64,000 nt of DNA. It comes from JAJYKN01 sp035516155. Lineage in GTDB: Bacteria > Nitrospirota > UBA9217. The stretch covers positions 62,001-126,000 of the forward strand of contig DATJAP010000011.1 of NCBI GenBank assembly GCA_035516155.1, read 5' to 3'. The stretch's first letter is position 1. The number at the start of each line of letters is the position of its first letter. This document shows, piece by piece, positions 60,276 through 64,000 of the stretch. Below the pieces are notes generated by a model. That model did not search any database and was not told the origin of the DNA. It saw only the letters and a program-made list of their open reading frames with translations. A program made the translations under genes and the position numbers.

Positions 60276-61409
60276 CTAATAGTCTGCTTTCACCATCGCA
60301 TCCGTCATGCGCGCGACCTGGACCATCTGCGCTACCTCATGAACCCGGACAAGGGAGGCGCCCCGAATTATTCCGAGGGCAACCGTAGCGGCGGTGCCGT
60401 TCAGGCGCTGGTCGGGGACGGGGATATCGAGGACCGTGCCAATAAATTTTTTCCTCGACGTTCCTAGCATAATGGGTCTGCCGAGGCCTTTGAGCTCATC
60501 GAGCCGGTCGAGCAATTGAAGGTTGTGCGTCAGGTTCTTGCCGAAGCCGATGCCGGGATCGATGATGATCTTCTCCCGCTTGACGCCGGCCTTCTCCGCC
60601 GCCTTGATGCTTTCCTTCAGGAACTCCGCGACTTCGCCGACCACATCGGCGTACTCCGGGTTCTGCTGCATATTATGCGGTGTGCCCTTGATGTGCATGA
60701 TGACGAGGGCGGCTCCAGTGTCCGCAACAACCTTTGCCATGTCAGGAGAGAAACGAAGCCCGCTTATGTCATTTACCATCGATGCGCCGGCGTCAAGGGC
60801 CTTCCTGGCCACAGACGCTTTGTACGTGTCGACTGAGAGGGGAACAGGCAGCTCGACCGAGAGGCATTTGATGACTGGGATGATCCTTCGCAGTTCTTCG
60901 TCTTCCGGAACAGGCTCCGCTCCGGGGCGCGTGGATTCTCCCCCGATATCTATGATGTCCGCTCCTGCGGCGGCCATTTCATGGGCGTGCGCCCGGGCGC
61001 GGTCCAATGCAGTGAACCGACCTCCGTCTGAAAAGGAATCGGGTGTCACGTTCAGGATTCCCATGATATGGGTGCGACTGCCGAGATCGAGGACTTTTCC
61101 CCCACAAGCAATCTTATAATCTGAGAGCAGGTAGTTGTCAAGCAAAGTCTCGATTTTTTGGGGAATAGCGGTGGGGATGCTATCATCTGATGCGAAAAGA
61201 GGGGGAAGGCGCTTCAATTGCTCGGGAGCTCCGCTGAGAACAAGCATCGGCAACATGCCGTTTAAAGAAGACGCCGGGACAGTTCCGATACCTGCCCCGA
61301 CGTCCGATGCTTTCATCACTTCCCGGATTCTCCTTGCCTGATCCGGGGTCAGCCCGTAGATGGTTATGGCAAGCGCTCCACGGCCGGAAATCCGGAGGAC
61401 AGGCCCCAT
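60276..61409 (-). CDS. folP: FolP, dihydropteroate synthase with an N-terminal extension
   Basis: 377 residues, of which the last 265 are the TIM barrel of dihydropteroate synthase: GILNVTPDSFSDGG (about 115), DIGGESTRPGA (about 155), a NDISGLRF strand and GTSRKKFI (about 325). The first 110 residues form an extra domain (PDQARRIREVMKASD) seen in several delta-type and Nitrospirota FolP proteins. It makes dihydropteroate for folate. It starts 9 bases after ftsH, so the genes form one operon. Confidence 0.93.
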   Translation of the reverse strand: MGPVLRISGRGALAITIYGLTPDQARRIREVMKASDVGAGIGTVPASSLNGMLPMLVLSGAPEQLKRLPPLFASDDSIPTAIPQKIETLLDNYLLSDYKIACGGKVLDLGSRTHIMGILNVTPDSFSDGGRFTALDRARAHAHEMAAAGADIIDIGGESTRPGAEPVPEDEELRRIIPVIKCLSVELPVPLSVDTYKASVARKALDAGASMVNDISGLRFSPDMAKVVADTGAALVIMHIKGTPHNMQQNPEYADVVGEVAEFLKESIKAAEKAGVKREKIIIDPGIGFGKNLTHNLQLLDRLDELKGLGRPIMLGTSRKKFIGTVLDIPVPDQRLNGTAATVALGIIRGASLVRVHEVAQMVQVARMTDAMVKADY

Positions 61410-61418
61410 CTTTCGCTC

Positions 61419-63215
61419 CTATGCCACCGCTGGCTGGCCGTTGACGATGGCTTCGATTTCTGGGCCGTCAAGGGTTTCTTTTTCGAGCAGGGCCTTGGTC
61501 AGCCGGTCAAGTGTTTCCTTGCGGTCACTAATCAGCTTCTTGGCTTTTTCGTAATTCTCCGAAACGATCCGTTTCACTTCCTCGTCGATTTCGATAGCCG
61601 TATGTTCGCTATAGTCGCGATGCTGCGCGATTTCGCGGCCGAGGAATATCTGCTCTTCCTTTTTTCCATAGGCGAGGGGGCCCAGTTTGTCGCTCATTCC
61701 CCACTCGGTCACCATTTTCCGGGCCAGGGTGGTGGCTCGTTCGATATCATTTCCCGCGCCGGTCGTCATGTGCTGAAGCGCTATTTCTTCGGCGGCTCTG
61801 CCGCCGAGCAGGATTGCGATGTTGTTCAGAAGGTGTTCGCGATCATAAGAATAACGGTCCGCAGTGGGAAGCTGAAGCGTGACGCCCAACGCCATACCGC
61901 GCGGAATGATAGAGACTTTGTGCACGGGGTCGGTTCCGGGAATGAGCTTCGCAACCATGGTATGGCCGGCCTCGTGGTAAGCGGTATTTTTCTTCTCTTC
62001 ATCGCTGATAAGCATGGACTTGCGCTCGAGGCCCATTAAAATTTTATCCTTCGCCCGGTCAAAGTCGTCGTTTTCAACCTGCGTTTTGCCCATTCTGCCG
62101 GCGAGCAACGCGGCTTCATTCACCAGGTTTGCCAGTTCCGCGCCGGAAAGCCCCGGGGTGCCTCGTGCGATGGCCTCTATGTCCACGTGTGGCGCGAGTT
62201 TGATTTTCTGGGTATGCACCTTCAACACGCCGACCCTGCCGTTCAAATCGGGCCGGGGAATCACGACCTGGCGGTCGAATCTACCAGGCCGGAGGAGTGC
62301 CGGGTCGAGTACATCGGGGCGGTTCGTTGCGGCGACGAGGATCACGCCTTCGTTGCTCTCGAAACCGTCCATCTCGACCAGAAGCTGGTTTAGCGTCTGC
62401 TCCCGTTCGTCATGTCCTCCGCCGAGTCCCGCTCCGCGGTGTCTGCCCACGGCGTCGATTTCGTCTATAAAAATGATGCACGGTGCGTTCTTTTTGCCCT
62501 GCTCGAAAAGATCGCGAACGCGCGATGCGCCAACACCCACGAACATTTCAACAAAATCCGAGCCGCTGATCGACAGGAAGGGTACGCCGGCCTCCCCTGC
62601 GATGGCCCGCGCGAGGAGTGTTTTGCCTGTACCCGGAGGGCCGACCAGCAGAACACCCTTGGGGATTTTTCCGCCGAGCTTTTGGAACTTCTGGGGATCT
62701 TTCAGGATATCGATGATTTCCTGTACCTCGACTTTGGCTTCGTCCATGCCGGCAACCTCGCTAAAGGTAACTTTTTTCGTGCTCTCATTCAGGAGCTTTG
62801 CGCGGCTTTTACCGAAAGAGAGCGCCTTGTTGCCGCCCATCTGCATGTTGCGCATTATGAAAAGGAACCAAAGCGCCATGAGGATCAGCGGCGCCCAAAC
62901 AACCAGAAAATTGTACCAGGGCGATTCCTTGACCGGTTCCGCGTTGATTTTGACGCCCTTGGCCCTGAGGTCCTTGACCAAGTCGGGATAGTCGGGCAGA
63001 TTTGTCTTGAAGGACTTGCCCGTCTTCAAAGTTCCAAACATTTCCGTGCCTTTGATCGTAACGTCATTGACCTCGTTGTTGGCGATTTTGTCCATGACGT
63101 CGCTGAACGGGATCAGGACCGTCGTCTGAGAGACGGGATTGAACAGATTGAAAATGAGCACTGACACGACGACGAAGAGCAGTATCAGCGCCAGATTTTT
63201 ATAGAATGCATTCAC
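61419..63215 (-). CDS. ftsH: FtsH, membrane ATP-dependent zinc metalloprotease
   Basis: 598 residues. Two membrane segments (about 7-25 and 107-126) enclose a short periplasmic loop. The AAA domain has GPPGTGKT (about 195), IIFIDEIDA and SRH region motifs. The protease domain has the zinc site HEAGH (about 418) and an Asp ligand further on. It degrades misfolded membrane proteins and regulators such as LpxC. A TTGGAGGATT lies 8 bases before the ATG. Confidence 0.96.
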   Translation of the reverse strand: MNAFYKNLALILLFVVVSVLIFNLFNPVSQTTVLIPFSDVMDKIANNEVNDVTIKGTEMFGTLKTGKSFKTNLPDYPDLVKDLRAKGVKINAEPVKESPWYNFLVVWAPLILMALWFLFIMRNMQMGGNKALSFGKSRAKLLNESTKKVTFSEVAGMDEAKVEVQEIIDILKDPQKFQKLGGKIPKGVLLVGPPGTGKTLLARAIAGEAGVPFLSISGSDFVEMFVGVGASRVRDLFEQGKKNAPCIIFIDEIDAVGRHRGAGLGGGHDEREQTLNQLLVEMDGFESNEGVILVAATNRPDVLDPALLRPGRFDRQVVIPRPDLNGRVGVLKVHTQKIKLAPHVDIEAIARGTPGLSGAELANLVNEAALLAGRMGKTQVENDDFDRAKDKILMGLERKSMLISDEEKKNTAYHEAGHTMVAKLIPGTDPVHKVSIIPRGMALGVTLQLPTADRYSYDREHLLNNIAILLGGRAAEEIALQHMTTGAGNDIERATTLARKMVTEWGMSDKLGPLAYGKKEEQIFLGREIAQHRDYSEHTAIEIDEEVKRIVSENYEKAKKLISDRKETLDRLTKALLEKETLDGPEIEAIVNGQPAVA

Positions 63216-63385
63216 GAATTAAATCCTCCAATTTAGGTTGCCAGAGTACGTGGGAACGTGGAGACTGGAACGCGAAAAATAGACTGTATTTTAGTCTTTT
63301 TTAGTCTGTTGCAGAGCACGATCTCAAACGATAATCGTACTATAATAACACATTTCTCAGCTTCTGACAACAGATTATAAGGTCG

Positions 63386-63916
63386 TTACCGCTGCCGCTC
63401 TTCCATGGGAAGCACGGCGATATAAGGCAGGTTCCGATAGCGGTCTTTGTAGTCAAGACCGTAGCCGACGACGTATTTATTCGGGATGCGAAAACCCGCG
63501 TAATCGGCTTCGATCTGAACTTTTCTTCGCTCGGGCTTGTCCAGGAGCACACAGACTTTGAGCGATGACGGACCTCGCTCGAGGAGCATTTTTTTCAGGT
63601 GATTTATCGTAACGCCGGAATCCATGATGTCCTCAACGAGCAGGACGTCCTTTCCCCGGATGTCTTCTTTCATGTCGGCAATGATTTGAACGGGGTGGCT
63701 GCCCTTCGAACTGGTACAATGAATAAAATCCATCCGGACGGATATCCGTAGTGAGCGAAGCAGATCAGACATGAAAAAGATGGCGCCTTTGAGAACGCCG
63801 ACAACGAGAAGGTCCCTGTCAGCGTAGTCCGAGGATATTCTGGAGCCGAGTTCTTGGATCTTTCTCTGGATCTCTTCGCTCGTAAACAGCGGTTTTCCAA
63901 AATCAATGCCGACCAT
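63386..63916 (-). CDS. hpt: Hpt, hypoxanthine phosphoribosyltransferase
   Basis: 176 residues, normal length. The PRPP-binding motif is LLVEDIMDSGVT (about 92-103), and the flexible loop region is SSKGS (about 69). It salvages hypoxanthine and guanine. It is followed by ftsH after 170 bases, a common arrangement with tilS-hpt-ftsH. The start is at the ATG with AGGAATAG upstream, so the next gene (tilS or similar) is probably beyond the window. Confidence 0.94.
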   Translation of the reverse strand: MVGIDFGKPLFTSEEIQRKIQELGSRISSDYADRDLLVVGVLKGAIFFMSDLLRSLRISVRMDFIHCTSSKGSHPVQIIADMKEDIRGKDVLLVEDIMDSGVTINHLKKMLLERGPSSLKVCVLLDKPERRKVQIEADYAGFRIPNKYVVGYGLDYKDRYRNLPYIAVLPMEERQR

Positions 63917-64000
63917 CTATTCCTCCATAAAAAACGAAAGCTGTACGGACCAGGGTGATTTGGATTGAAGACTGAAAATAAGGACGCTTTCCCTATCTGT

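Noticed and set aside
1..64000. tRNA, rRNA or CRISPR arrays
   Set aside because: No cloverleaf-like, rRNA-like or regularly spaced repeat array was found by reading both strands.

Overview
The window comes from a Gram-negative bacterium. The evidence is an outer-membrane barrel protein, lipoproteins with clear lipoboxes, and an exosortase (PEP-CTERM/XrtA)-type exopolysaccharide cluster cut by the left edge. The block hpt-ftsH-folP-cdaA-cdaR-glmM, the small-protein families (DUF3562, DUF5132, HMA_2, 2CW) and the one-domain YTVGG-type lipoprotein together resemble Nitrospirota or Desulfobacterota-like lineages. I cannot fix the phylum from sequence alone. I see no rRNA, tRNA, CRISPR array or intact transposon.

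Layout. 1-3.5 kb: end of the exopolysaccharide cluster (porin-like barrel, chain-length protein, tyrosine autokinase). 3.5-7.6 kb: sparse, partly decayed DNA with small genes. 7.7-16.2 kb: two leftward operons. One carries a PHP phosphoesterase, a GT21 glycosyltransferase, an OlsF-like ornithine-lipid synthase, a flippase-like protein and a degenerate histidine kinase. The other carries PsiE, a 34-residue membrane peptide, a GH1 glycosidase and a small protein. 16.5-19.5 kb: hemerythrin, an orphan PhoB-type regulator and small zinc or DUF3562 proteins. 19.8-31.8 kb: an accessory island with DUF5132, HMA_2-type proteins, a 22-residue-repeat protein, two P-type ATPases (one fused to an HMA_2 domain), a MetK-like protein with altered active-site residues, an EIIA protein and zinc ribbons. 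31.9-38.7 kb: a radical SAM protein, a PHP-GT4 fusion, a PilZ protein and a large glycosidase-like protein. 39.4-51.8 kb: nitroreductase, PhoR/PhoB-type two-component pair, rlmN, dtd, hydrolase, REC-PilZ, YihY-CNB fusion, acyl-CoA synthetase, CDF-like transporter and a third PHP protein. 51.8-57 kb: Ig-like lipoprotein, phosphate transporter pair, zinc protein and a LysR regulator. 57.3-64 kb: conserved housekeeping operon.

The main discovery is a set of eight promoters with the architecture of Pho boxes: 7-base repeats related to CTGTAAC/CTGTCAT at an exact 11-base period, ending 10 bases before a -10 hexamer. They lie in front of the PHP-GT21-OlsF operon, the PsiE-GH1 operon, the PHP-GT4/radical SAM operon, the PilZ gene, and three sets of small zinc-ribbon, HMA_2 or DUF3562 genes. 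An eighth points at the hemerythrin region. I infer a phosphate-starvation regulon in which membrane phospholipids are replaced by ornithine lipids and glycolipids. Part of a poorly described HMA_2/zinc-ribbon stress system appears to be drawn into the same regulon. Two PHP genes under these promoters appear to be read from leaderless transcripts.
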